From: Lyophyllum atratum
Taxonomy: Eukaryota; Basidiomycota; Agaricomycetes; Agaricales; Lyophyllaceae
NCBI GenBank assembly: GCA_014905825.1
Contig: JACGCN010000029.1
Span: forward strand, 1 to 64,000
Direction: 5' to 3'
Length of the DNA stretch: 64,000 bases
Part shown: piece after piece, positions 34,761 through 45,660 of the stretch
Numbering within the stretch: position 1 is the stretch's first letter
Layout of the letters: the number at the start of each line of letters is the position of its first letter
Made by a program: the position numbers and the translations under genes
The notes under the pieces: generated by a model
Seen by the model: the letters and a program-made list of their open reading frames with translations, nothing else
Database searches by the model: none
Told to the model about the DNA's origin: nothing

Positions 34761-34979
34761 TGTGGCAAACTAGTGGGATAATTGGAATTGTCCGATCACC
34801 TGACCATGTCGCGTCTGGTCGCGATCAGATTCATTAACGCGAGAATATGACGCGTCTGTTCGAGAGGTTTTGCGATATATGGCATAAAAAACAACACCTT
34901 CGTACACGTTTGCTGAACAACAATCTACATTCGCTTGACGCGATCCACAATGCGGTTTCAAATGCGTTAAATTATGGCA
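34761..34979. other. Upstream flank of F-box copy 3
   Basis: The sequence to about 34845 (gtcgcgtctggtcgcgatca) matches the upstream flanks of copies 1 and 2 and marks the end of the duplicated unit. No gene is seen. Confidence 0.5.
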
Positions 34980-35430
34980 GGACTAGCTTCTTCCCAAAAT
35001 CTTCCTCGTACCTCAGGTCTGATCCTGGCCACCGCAGAATGCGCCTCCACCTAGTGAACGATGTCTTGATAGATGCCATCCTTGTTTCCATCTTAGATGA
35101 CGCCGCGTGCGGAGAAAGTGCGAGGTCCTGATCGCTTTCGACACGGCTTTGCTCGACGAAACCTTTGACCTATCTGAAAGGCTAAGACTACGGACACAAT
35201 TGATCAGCGACCCATCAGATAGCAGGTACATCTTACTTGTGCGATGTCTGTAACACCGTAAGCTAGGAAAATCTCCGGCTTCCAGGGCTTTGCAGCGTCC
35301 AGGCAACGGGCATAGAAGTCATCCCAGTGGGCGCGCACGTCGAGGAAGCCTGTAATAACAAACCCTGTACTTTGACAAGATAGAGCTGTGGTGTCATCAA
35401 AGCGGTATAACTTACAGTGAACTCAAGACT
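34980..35430 (-). pseudogene. Decayed partial duplicate of the neighbouring amidohydrolase
   Basis: The minus strand at about 35350-35230 reads GFVITGFLDVRAHWDDFYAR, then PWKPEIFLAYGVTDI. This matches GFVVPGFIDVHAHWGGFNDR and EMEAFLAYGVTTLH in the intact gene at 36.9-37.04 kb. The next segment (35.01-35.13 kb) matches the following exon (~36.72 kb) but with frame damage. The first His of the metal-binding HxH pair has become Arg (DVHAHW to DVRAHW). The duplicate covers only about two exons and lies tandemly downstream of the parent, so it is a gene fragment rather than a second enzyme. Confidence 0.75.
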
Positions 35431-35636
35431 AAAGCGGCAAATCCCGCTATGAACTTCTGTGTTCTCTATATTCACGCATCTGCCATCTTGTAAAGGCCTA
35501 AGGATAGGAGGAGTCCGTCGAGAAGAGTAATAAATGTGGTGGATATGAGTTCGAATCCAAGGCGCGAACAGAAGGTATAAACCACAAGATGTTCTCAGAT
35601 ATATGTTTACATTCCATTCGCCCGTCCGCACGCCGA

Positions 35637-38600
35637 CTAGTCTGCATTGAATTGCGGGAGGACTTGCCTCTTCCCCTTCAATGGCCATACCTCCTCCATC
35701 GTAGACGCATCCCAGATCCGTCCACCTCGAGCTACGAAACGGATGTCCCTCGTGTTGGACATATCTCCATTCAGAATGTCGACGCCAGGGGGATAAATTA
35801 AGAAGTCCGCCAACTTCTTGTTGGAGAGTGTCCCAATGGATGAGGACAAACCGAGAGTCTTGGCAGCGGATGAAGTGGCAGCACGTATGACCTGGAGATC
35901 ACTGATAAGTAAAAGGGCGGAGAGTAAGCCGACTTTGTCCTGACCTCGTAGTTGCTCAGACCGCCCTGCTTGGTGAAAGACATCTCGGCGTGGTAGTTCA
36001 AGCCCAAGGGAGGTTCTCCATGAGCACCGATGTGGGCTAGCAGTCCTTTCTCAACCATCTTAGCGACGGAAGCCGAGGTGTTGAAAAGCTGGTAAGCTAA
36101 AAATTCAACGTTTGAGCTGTGTACGACCAAGATTTATGGACGGACACACAGTTTACAGGACGAGCAGTGGATTCAGTGAGACCTTGCAGTTGATCATGCC
36201 TTGTGAAGCGTCTCAGCCTGTTGAAATGTCAATGAAGGTTACAGCTATTTTTGGAGTGTGGGACATACTTGGGATCATTGGGAACATCTTCAGTCGCCCA
36301 TACCAGTTGCTCACCCCAAGCGCCCCCATAGTTGACAATATGCGTTGGAGTGGATCCAGTCCCACTCAGAGCGTAGAGATTCAGAACGTCGTCGTAGAGA
36401 GTTGGGACGGGCAATGCATGCTCGATAGTCGTCATGCCTACTCGAGGATGAGGACATGGCAAATGAAACGAACACGAGAACACGCACCGTCAACGATATA
36501 AGTCAAATCCCAGTCATAGTTCATCCCCCCTTCAGGTACGCAGAGCATGCTCAAATTTCTGGCGGCTAGCAGAAGCCTTTGGCGTGAAGCACTAGAAAGT
36601 GTGTCAGGTGATGCTTCGTCACAAAGGGAAGAGAGCAAGAATTACCGCGAAGGCAGGTTGTAATTCTTGTACGAAATACTAGCAGGACCACCCTCCGCCT
36701 TGATCCTGGCGAGCGCAGAATGCGCCTCTGCCTGGTCAACGATATCTTGATGGATGCCTGCCTCGCCAGAACCATAGATGATGTCACCAACAGTGAAGAT
36801 ACGGGGCCCAATGAGCTGGCCACTCTCAACACGGCTTCGCTCGACGAACCCAGTGACTGTGTCTGCACTAGGACTGAGACGAGGTCAATGAACATCTTAT
36901 CACATTCTACTTCCAACTTACTTGTGCAAGGTCGTCACGCCGTAGGCAAGGAATGCTTCCATTTCCCAAGACTTGGCAGGATAACGATCATTGAACCCAC
37001 CCCAATGTGCGTGTACATCGATGAAGCCAGGAACGACAAATCCTAAAATCCGGTCAGCACAAACATAACTCAGGTACGCGAATAATCACCTCCTTCGGCA
37101 TTGATCACCGTTGCGGGACCTCCTGGGATCAACTCATCAGCTTGGGCGAGTGTACCCACACCACTGATAATCCCTCCGCGGACAATGACGATACCACCAG
37201 GTATAAGATCCCATCGTAGCTCCCCCCAAGCCATTGTCAACAGCGTAGCGTTGTAGACGATGACGAGTTCGTGCCCATCGGCGTCACGCTTCAATCGCGC
37301 GATGTCGGTTGAGTGTTCGACAATGACCTCTTGGTAATCAAGCAGGTCCTTGACGCATGAAATGCCGAAGTTGATGTCATCTTTCTTGATGGCGGAGGAA
37401 CATTTGTTAAGCTTGGAAATCTCTAGCGAGTGCAGGAATGGGCCTAATACGATAATTGAATGTCTGTTTCTCGTTTTGAAAGAGAGAGTAGGACATACCA
37501 AGGAACCAAAAGATCTTTTTTCCATCGCTGGTGAAAGTCACATCGTGCCCTCCGTCCAAGCTCACCCTCGCCAGACCCTTAGTCGCATTACCAGGCTTGG
37601 ACCACACCTCCTCTCCCTCCTCTACCTTATCACCAGGGGCAACATAAATATGGAAGAAATCCACGAAGGCAATGTTCTCTGCAGTGTATCCCTTCTTCGA
37701 AGCCTGAGGGGACACGGCAAGCTCTGTGGACGTTTTCCCAGAAGCAATCGTGGCATGCGGGTACCGCCCAAATACATCCAAGTCAGCTGTGAGATCAATG
37801 ACGAAGGCGCGGCTGGACTGTTGCACGAGCAACTTCTTGTTCTTCTCTAGGAACCGCAAGTTGACACGATCGTCCGAGTCGATTTCCGACGGCACAAAGC
37901 GCAGATTATGGATCTCGATCGACTCCGACTTCTTCCCAGATGGCAATGTGATCTCGCCAATATATAGTCCTGTTCTGGATGTGGCGAGGATGTCACCGGT
38001 CAGGAGATCTCCTCCGCTTTTCAGGAAGGCGATTTGGCGGTCGGATCCGGAGCATGCGCAAAGAACGGGTGAGAAGTACCGGCCGCATGGCAGCCCAGTC
38101 AGCTCATGTGCAATGCCTGAGTCGAGATCCGCGAGCTCCAAGGAAGTGAAATGGGTGTCTGACCAGCGCGCGTGTAATACGAGGTTCTCGGCGCCGGGAA
38201 CGAGGGAGGGCGAATAGTACGGTGAGGAGTTATGCAGAACTGGGACCTTTGTAGCAGCTTTCTTGCCCACTTTTTGCAGATAGGTCACTCCGGCGGCCTG
38301 GAACACGACTTGCTCGCCCTTTTCGTCTACCCGTAGTTCCTTGAATGCACGAACTCGCTGGGTCGCCTGAGTCTCCTGCTTGAGGAGGTCAAAGTCACTG
38401 TGGCGAGTTTCTGCAAGGCGTTTCTCGATGTGCGCTACGAAGGGAAGGGGGTAAGGCGTGGTGGCGGATGCGATCTTTTCACCATGCTCGTTCGTAGTGA
38501 GAGGGACAGTGTATATTTGTCCAGCTGCCCAAATGATGACGGCGTCGTCCGACGGAGAGAATGCGAACGATGGATAGGTACCCATAGGTGCAGAGACGAC

Positions 38601-40070
38601 AGAAAGATCGTAGGTAAGCCCATACCATACGTGATGAATGGTTCCGGTATGCAGATCCCTGGTAAACTGTGAGAATATGCCCGTAACTATGCGTCGCACT
38701 ACACATACTTGAGAACGAGGGCCTCCTTGTCACGGACACGGCGGACAAATGCGAGCGTACGGCCGTCTCGAGATAGTTCAGGACGACTGGCGCCACCAGG
38801 GAAGACGTCGGCTAGAGTTTCCGTCTCGTTGGTAGTAACATTCTTCTGGAAGATGGCGTATATTCCGCTATGAACATCTACCAAGAGAAATCAACGTCAG
38901 GTATCCACGGATGCATATATCGCATACCTTTGCTATAACTGAAAGCGGATTCGTCCCGAACATTCTTGGAGTATATGATACTGTCGCCTTCCCTATTCCA
39001 TATGAATTGTTCTGGGCCAATCTGTTGGTCGCCATACTGTTCTGCTGACCAGCCTGGGGGAAGAGTCCGGCTGACAACGCGGGTTCCGTCACCAGCAGCG
39101 ACGGTGCGTTCCTTCCGGGACTGCAGGTCCTCCAAGGACGGGACTGAGTACTCCCAGCCTTCACCAGCGCCGAGACTACGGCTAGATGTATACCATTTGG
39201 TAGCGATGACTTTCGAGCCAGATGGGTGGAAGCGCGCGTCGGTGACCCATCTGTAAGTCTCGTTGGTAACTCGTTGAGCTGCATTAAAGATATCAGCACA
39301 CCTTGAAGAGGCTTTGGAACTGAGTACGCACCATCAAGCCGTCCTTCCCTCACAAGCCGGTTATACTTTCTTTGCGAAGTTTCCTTCACACCGTCGGCCA
39401 GTAAACGCTCCTCCGTGTCTTTGCTCTGCAGGGCCTGATTCAAGTCGACATTCGCCGGCTGCGCAGACCTAAGGTCCATCCCGTCGCATCCTTTCCAGCT
39501 CGTCACCCAGATATTCTCCACGCCTAGTTCTGCGTCGCTTCGGAACACCAGCCTGTCGCCTTCGGGAGAAAAACGCGGATCTGAGTCGTGGGGAACACCA
39601 AGGAGAATGGGACGCGCCCTTGTCAAGCCATGTTTTGCTACCTCAGTCCCTGGCAGACAGTACAAGTCGCCGATCATGTCGAACACAATATCGCCCGACT
39701 TGGGATGCACATCCAGGCGCAGCCAAGTGCCTTCTTGGACATCATATTCCAGTTTGCGGGGGTATGGGAAGTCTGTTGAGATGTCCCAGGGTGTTTGCTG
39801 GCGAAGTGGCCAGACGTTGTCTTTCCATTCGGATGCGGGGTCGGAGGAGGTCGCCTTCGACGATACCTGGGACACTGGAGTTTGGTGATGCAGGAACGAC
39901 CATGGTGTTGGGAGGATACTGGATAGAGTGACTGCTGCGGAGCATAGCGCGAGATACTTGAAGACGCGGAGGAAGGTCGTAGACTTCCGCAAGGGTTGTC
40001 TTCGCGTTGTTGCTGTGTACGGCAGGTGTTCGTCGGCGCCCATACGATCGTAGGCGACTTTGGACGCCAT
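35637..40070 (-). CDS. Membrane-anchored TolB-like propeller / amidohydrolase fusion protein
   Basis: Twelve exons (40070-39332, 39278-38928, 38877-38709, 38658-37499, 37443-37090, 37042-36922, 36867-36646, 36591-36488, 36437-36269, 36217-36157, 36088-35945, 35891-35637) join in phase to about 1,282 residues. A short basic N-terminal tail is followed by one hydrophobic segment (VFKYLALCSAAVTLSSILP, about residues 35-53), a type II anchor. Residues of roughly 80-800 carry repeated TolB/WD40-like propeller blades (DPRFSPEGDRLVFRSD, DARFHPSGSKVIATKW, RPELSRDGRTLAFVRR, YPSFAFSPSDDAVIIW). The C-terminal third is a metal-dependent amidohydrolase barrel: PGFIDVHAHW (HxH), MTTIEHALPVP, HIGAHGEPPLG, AATSSAAKTLGL. 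Family knowledge predicts hydrolysis of C-N bonds in imidazolonepropionase- or peptidase-like substrates; the actual substrate is unknown. No lesion is seen. Confidence 0.87.
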
Positions 40071-40538
40071 TCAACGTGCAAGTCGGGTCAAGCCACTGTC
40101 ACGTCTTATAGGCGAAGAGGCTCAAGGTTGAGTGTAACAGGGTTCGCTGACGTGCGTAATGATACGCATCAACTTCTTCTCAGCAGCCTTCTGCGCACAT
40201 GTGCTCGGTTGCTCTCATCAAGCACACTATGCCGTATACCTACATAACGGGCCTTATTTCTTGGATTGCGACATAAATATGCTCACACGACGTCCACCAA
40301 TCCCCAAAGCAATTCAAAACTCCCCAACCACTACGGGAAATAGAGGGGTGCAGAGGCTGCGGCAGGGATCAGCTAAGCCTCTAAGTCAAGGGAAAGGGGA
40401 GGGGCCGGAGGACACTTGAATCAGATCTTCCAGCTAGCAACTGCTGCCAATCGACGGGTGTAGGGTCATCAAAGTTCGTGATACATTCAAATTCATGACG
40501 ATACAGTGTGGCAATGGCATGGTCGGACTTGGAGGCCT
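40071..40538. other. Intergenic, promoter of the amidohydrolase
   Basis: About 470 nt between two minus-strand genes. No coding signal. It presumably contains the amidohydrolase promoter and the 3' UTR of the small gene at 40539-41217. Confidence 0.4.
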
Positions 40539-41217
40539 TTACGCAGGTTCTCCTTCTGCGTCCTCTTCTTCCTTGGATCCATCTTCTTCTTTGGCCTCCT
40601 CGTCCTCGCCTTCCTCCTCAGCTTTAGCCTGCTTGCTGCCGAGGACGGTGGCATTAATTCTGTGAAGTATTCATGCTGTCAGGGAAATGCCGCTAGAATG
40701 TCGAAGATGAATGAAGGACGTACGTCAGCATAACCTGAACCTTCTGTTTCTCGCCTCCCACCGAGTTCTCAAGTTCGATGGTGATGCGCTTATTGCCCTT
40801 CCAGCCATAACTCCCAGTCGAGAAGGTGCTGGGGACTAGAGTGAGATTGCCAATGAAACCTGGGTCGGCGGTGACGGTTTGAACAGCCTCGGTGTCTGGA
40901 TCGGCTATAGATGGAGGAGTGTGTGTAAGGTTGACGTGTACTGGGAGAGCTGTGGCCTTGAAAGTCGCAGCCGGGATTGGTGGCTGTTGCATGGTGAAGT
41001 GTAGCAACGCAGTGAGTAAAATTAAAGTATTGGAGAGACGACGCACTTTATTGGCCTTCTTGGCTCCCTTCTTTGCAGTCGATGGGGATTGTGAGTCGTT
41101 AGTCTTTGCGACTTTAGTCGCGCGCGTGCTCGCGCCAGACTCAGGGGATGCGCGTTTGGTTCCTAACTCCAATGTCAGTAGAGTGGACTCGAATACAAGC
41201 ATCGCATTACCAGCCAT
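40539..41217 (-). CDS. Small conserved protein, Lys-rich N-terminus and acidic C-terminus
   Basis: Four exons (41217-41211, 41162-41047, 40983-40724, 40659-40539) join in phase to about 167 residues. A 7-nt first exon spliced by gtaatg...gttag gives MAGTKRASPESGAS; reading through would give a longer, less plausible N-terminus. Then KKGAKKANK, PPIPAATFKATALPVHVNLT, DPGFIGNLTLVPSTFSTGSY, GWKGNKRITIEL, VQVMLTINATVLGSK, and a Glu/Asp-rich tail. The Lys-rich N-terminus suggests nuclear or nucleic-acid association, and the middle is probably a beta-rich domain. Conserved-looking among agaricomycete hypothetical proteins; function not assigned. Confidence 0.75.
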
Positions 41218-41338
41218 TATAGATGTTAGAGATTTGGGGTGTAGACGGTGGGGAAAAGCAGAAAGCAGTGGGCCCTGGTTGCAGCAAGAGAAGCGCTATT
41301 TAACGAAATTTTGGTGGCCATGGCCCATGGCGACCAGA

Positions 41339-41380
41339 TGACGTCACGCGACTGGTGTATCTCTCAATCCTCACGTGAGG
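41339..41380. promoter_or_regulatory. CRE palindrome and E-box upstream of the small KKGAKK gene
   Basis: TGACGTCA lies at 41339-41346, a full bZIP/CRE palindrome. CCTCACGTGAGG at 41369-41380 is a 12-bp palindrome with a central CACGTG E-box. They are about 120-160 nt upstream of ATG 41217 on the minus strand, a plausible core promoter position. Confidence 0.45.
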
Positions 41381-41569
41381 AAGTTGAAATCTCCGAGTCC
41401 CGAGTCCGGACCACTGCCACCGTGTCTGCCCTCAATCTACCCCTTCATTGTTTTGACCACTATATATTATATCGGTTATCGCGCCAACACGATAGGACGA
41501 CACTCGGCCTGCCTCAGAAGAAAGAATTCTTGTACGACATGTACCCATTTGGATGATGCAGGGTCATCC

Positions 41570-42460
41570 ACGTCAATAGTGCAGGCGACGACTCCAAGGG
41601 AACGTCCTCCAGGACAGCGAATCGCAGAACGACGCGTAAATTTCCAGATTCTATGAACGAAGGAAACTCTCTAAGCGCAACCGTCAGAGTATGACGGCGG
41701 ACGACGAGACTGAATCGCAATCCATGAAAAAATTCCTTGGGATGCCGGGTGTCTTGGTAGAATGCCCTCCGGACATATTTTCAAGGTATGTGCTGTGTCT
41801 ACATGATATTGATACTGAGACGAATTACGAGTGTTCATAGATATCTGGATATTTTCAACCCCTCAATATGTTGTGGATAGCTCGCAGAACCAAAGGAGTT
41901 TGCAAGGGATCCTGTTGCAACGCTCTGCGGTCACCCTCTACCAAAAGGCAAGAGCGAGTGTTAGAGGGTCGCTATTTTTTTCGGATACACTCGAATTTCG
42001 ACGATCAATAAGGCCTGGCGTCGGTTCAAGGCAGAGATAGAATTCGATGAATTTTCCACCAACTACTATGGGATGTGAAATTGGGATTTTTTTGACGATA
42101 TAGGGTAGAATTGAGCTGCCTGTGGCGCGCAACATCACGGAGCTCCGCGGGCTGAATCCAGAGACACCGAGGGTGTCTGACATTGACAGGCTCAACGTCA
42201 TCAGGGAATGCACGGCACGCGCATGCGATGACTTTGGTCAACGTGTCATGACCTGGAAACAGGCGGTAAGCTGCCCCTTTTTGCTTACCTTTTGACGCAG
42301 CATCTCATGCAAATCAAGGTCGATCATGCCATCGGCGGAGAGAAAGAGGATCGTCTTCTTGCGGAGGCGAGACTTGGAAACACTATCATGAGTGGAGCTT
42401 AAGCTTAGGTTGCCCTAGGTTTCGATGCGCACGTCGACATTTATTTCCGAAGTCTCAATC
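41570..42460 (+). pseudogene. F-box gene relic
   Basis: Scattered coding traces in several frames: MTADDETESQSMKKFLGMPG, VECPPDIFSR, then after a possible intron YLDIFNPLNMLWIARRTKG (an F-box continuation), LLQRSAVTLYQKARASV in another frame, and DHAIGGEKEDRLLAEARLGN further on. In-frame stops and frame changes separate them. The order (F-box start, F-box end, QKARASV-type segment) fits an agaricomycete F-box protein more distant from copies 1-3. It lies upstream of the intact F-box copy 4. Confidence 0.5.
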
Positions 42461-43144
42461 CCTCGCGGACCATGTCAAAAGCGTGTAAGTCCTTCGCGTC
42501 TGCCTTGCAAGAGACGATCCTGAACGCGTTTCTTTCTTTGTTTTTGGTCGCCTCAGACACGGGATGCAAGCTACAGAGATCTATTACAATCCCAATCCCT
42601 CTTGAGTGGATCCATGGCCTAATAAGCCTGTATACCTTCCAGCCGTCCTCAAAGCTGAGCTATAATTGGTCCTTCACTATGCGTCGTCCTCCATCGGAGG
42701 AAGAAATATCGTTGGCCCGTGTTCCCCTTGACCCGAGATGCTTCTGTGCCCAGAAAATGACTTGCCAAATGGCGCATATTGGCAGCTTCCTGATTTAGGT
42801 CGCCATCATAATATTAACACCACCTTTCACGCCACCAAGCCAGTGGCGATGGGCATGGTCATAAGCCAACGATGTGACCATCAGCCCCGTTGTAAAATTA
42901 AGCGCCTCCCACCTCCCACTTGCCACCATCCACCTGGCGCGTTGTTGCCCTTGCATCACGTCCCTGGAAGTGAAAGAAAAAAAAGGCTACCTGCGTACCC
43001 CCGCAGGACGCATCACGTGGCAGCCTCACTTCTTCCTTCATAAACCCCCTTGCGTCAATGTCGATATGGCGTACACATTGCTGGCATTCTTCTTACACCT
43101 CAAGAGGCCAATTTATCCTTCTGCTTCGCCTCTCCTGGTCCAAT
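42461..43144. other. Intergenic upstream of F-box copy 4
   Basis: Overlapping frames without clear motifs. It presumably holds the promoter of the following gene. A CACGTG E-box occurs near 43015. Confidence 0.35.
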
Positions 43145-45522
43145 GCAGTCACTAACTCATTCAGAGCACCCGCGCAAGCGTAGATGTGTAGATGCTGCGT
43201 TTTCTCGCCCACGTTCTTCAGCCACCGTAGCTCGAAAGCCGCTCCGAGGGCGAAAAGGGAGACTAGTGGGGCTGCCTGACCTGCCTATGGACATTTTATA
43301 CGAGGTGAATACGGATCATGTTTCTTTTACATTTTTAACAGGATTATCTAGATATTCGGACACCTACGTCCCCTCGACCTCTTACGCCTAGCGCGCTCGT
43401 GGAAAAAAATGCGTGCGTTTCTCATGAACCATAATTCACGATGGATATGGAGACAGTCCCTTTCTCGCCTTGAGGGGCTTCCCGAATGTCCACCATGCAT
43501 GTCGGAACCTCAATTTACGAACCTCATGTTCTCTGCCCACTGCCACGTTGGTTTTCATTCACCCTGCATGTAACTGGTCCTCAAAAACGTCGTACCTTAT
43601 TAGTACTGCGGTGCCGAACCGGTCCCAACGATTATCTGGCTAACCCAGAATAGAGCATGCAAAAGGTGCTTCCCAAAGCAGTACGTCTACGTACATCGTC
43701 TTCACTGGCTCCTTTGCTGATTTGGACTGTAAGCTTCCAACAGGCAAAAAACCTCGTTGCCGATCCCACGTTCTCTATTCTCCCTAAGGAGTGCTGGAAG
43801 TTCGCCCAACTCAGTGGAAGAATTGTACACAGTACCACCTTCATGCCCATCACCAGCAGGGACAAGTATCGCCAAATTGTGAACCTAGAACTCCTTCAGA
43901 AACTGTCCGCGCAATACCCGATCGTCGAGGAAAACCCATGCGACTGGCTTACGAGAACACGTCGACATCACGAGGCTTGGGCAAAAGTCACGGTACGTAC
44001 CAGTGTCCTTCGAAGCGATGCGAGCCTCGAGGTCTGAACTGGGGATAGGAAAGCCTAGCCGCATGGCAGGATGAGCAGACGCTGAAACGCAGCTTAGAAC
44101 TTGACGCTACTCGCCGAAGGAGACTAAATGCGTAAGCTTGGCATATGATGTTGCTAACTCGTAGCCAAGCTAATGAGATACACTTCAGAGTTATTCGGAA
44201 CCTAAACGCCGCTGGTACGCTGATCGACACTCGTGACGTTTCTTTGAGGGACTAATTGAAGTCTAGGTTATAAAGAAGATCTTGGGAAAATGGATCTGGA
44301 TTTGCTTCGACAGCACGAGCTCGTAAAAATACCGAAGGATCTCACCGAACGTGGTAAGCTCATGTCATGTCCAGCCCACCATCTAGCGACCTGACATACT
44401 ATCGTAGTCTGGGTCAAAATAAAGCCGAAGATAATCGATTTCATGGAACGAGTTGGGACGAGATTGCGCGAGGAATATCGTCTTGAACAGATCACACGAC
44501 GTCGCCGAATATTCTCAGAATACATTACCGATTGCCATACTCGATACGCCATTCTCGCCCCGATCTCGGAGTTATCTCAATTCGAGCCCTTCAGATCCAT
44601 CATTGAAGATTCCCCTCCGGACCAGGTTATCACTATAGACAGCTTTCCTCCTGCGCATGCTATGTTCCAGCTTTTTTGCAACTGGCATAAGCACAGGAAA
44701 CACAATCTTGTCCAGATCATACGCAGATCTGCGCTGGTACCCTGGCACGTCGGCGCTGCACAAATCAAGCTTGCAACAACCTTTTTTTACTGCAGAGGCC
44801 CAGGGTTCAGGGAGCCGATCGGTCAGGAGGACGCTCTCATCCACCCTGCATCGTTCTCTTGGCGCCCCGAGCGCGATTATTCCTCTGAGTACTTGACGCG
44901 CCTGTTCGAGGACTTTCAACAGGAATTCTGGAACTATGGTGACGACCGGATATCTTTTCATGAGCCCGCTTTTCTGGCGGCGCGAGCAATTGTCATGGCA
45001 TGTGGCTGCGACCCAGAGACTACCACTGCGGCCGCTATGGATAGATGGTTGTGTCTTTTTGAATGCACTTCCTGCAAGAGTTCAATGACCGGAAGACTAG
45101 TCATGACTTGGCGACGAGCGGTGCGTTACATGGTACCATGTTTAAATTTCTCGGCTTGGCTGACGCACTGTTCCAAGGTGATACATGCCATTGACCATCT
45201 GAATGTGCTCCCTCAGCTGCCACCAGCACAGTGGACTGTTACGGATTCAGCTGAGACGTGTCATTCCGCTGCCTTGGCTCGAATCTTCGCTGAAGTACCT
45301 TTCTTTCGCTGCCATCTATGCTATATTTTTGGAAATGCTTCGTTCATGTCCACTCACATCAAGGAACGGTATGTCGCTGATGTATACGGACTACCTAGAT
45401 GAATTGAGATATATCCCCTAGGCATACTCTTCCGCAGACAGTGACGATTATGCGGCAGCCTCCCTCAGCGGTCAGGATACCCAACTGCTCACATTCGCAT
45501 CGCTGTGGCGGAGCTGCATGAT
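43145..45522 (+). CDS. F-box protein with cysteine-pair motifs, divergent copy 4
   Basis: Start MQSLTHSEHPRKRRCVDAAF at 43145. The F-box spans an intron: LPDLPMDILYE (exon 1) and IFGHLRPLDLLRLARSWKKM (exon 2, from about 43351). Then LPECPPCMSEPQFTNLMF and a spliced HCHYCGA...RACKRCFPK knuckle. Later exons give ELLQKLSAQYPIVEENPCDW, LKRSLELDATRRRRLNAQAN, and YKEDLGKMDLDLLRQHELVK. The large exon starts VWVKIKPKIIDFMERVG and contains the pairs FECTSCKSSMTGRL and FFRCHLCYIFGN, but not the first pair and HRC seen in copies 2 and 3 (here FYCRGPGFREP). One intron (gtgcgt...ccaag) lies between WRRA and VIHAIDH. The 3' end is uncertain: splicing at gtatgt (about 45369) leads to a stop near 45522, reading through stops at 45402. 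It looks intact. Confidence 0.75.
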
Positions 45523-45660
45523 GGTTCGTGACTTCCCACAGGTTTGCTTTCCCAAAGGATGCACGCTTTGTTATGTCTCTCCTGTCTTTTGTAGGATCCC
45601 TGTACAGGAATGGATGATTTGAACACGTTAGAGCTACATATGAGAGAGGTAAGATACTTG

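Noticed and set aside
35540..35560. A tRNA B-box-like gttcgaatcc near the 3' flank of the amidohydrolase.
   Set aside because: No matching A box, acceptor stem or anticodon arm could be folded around it.
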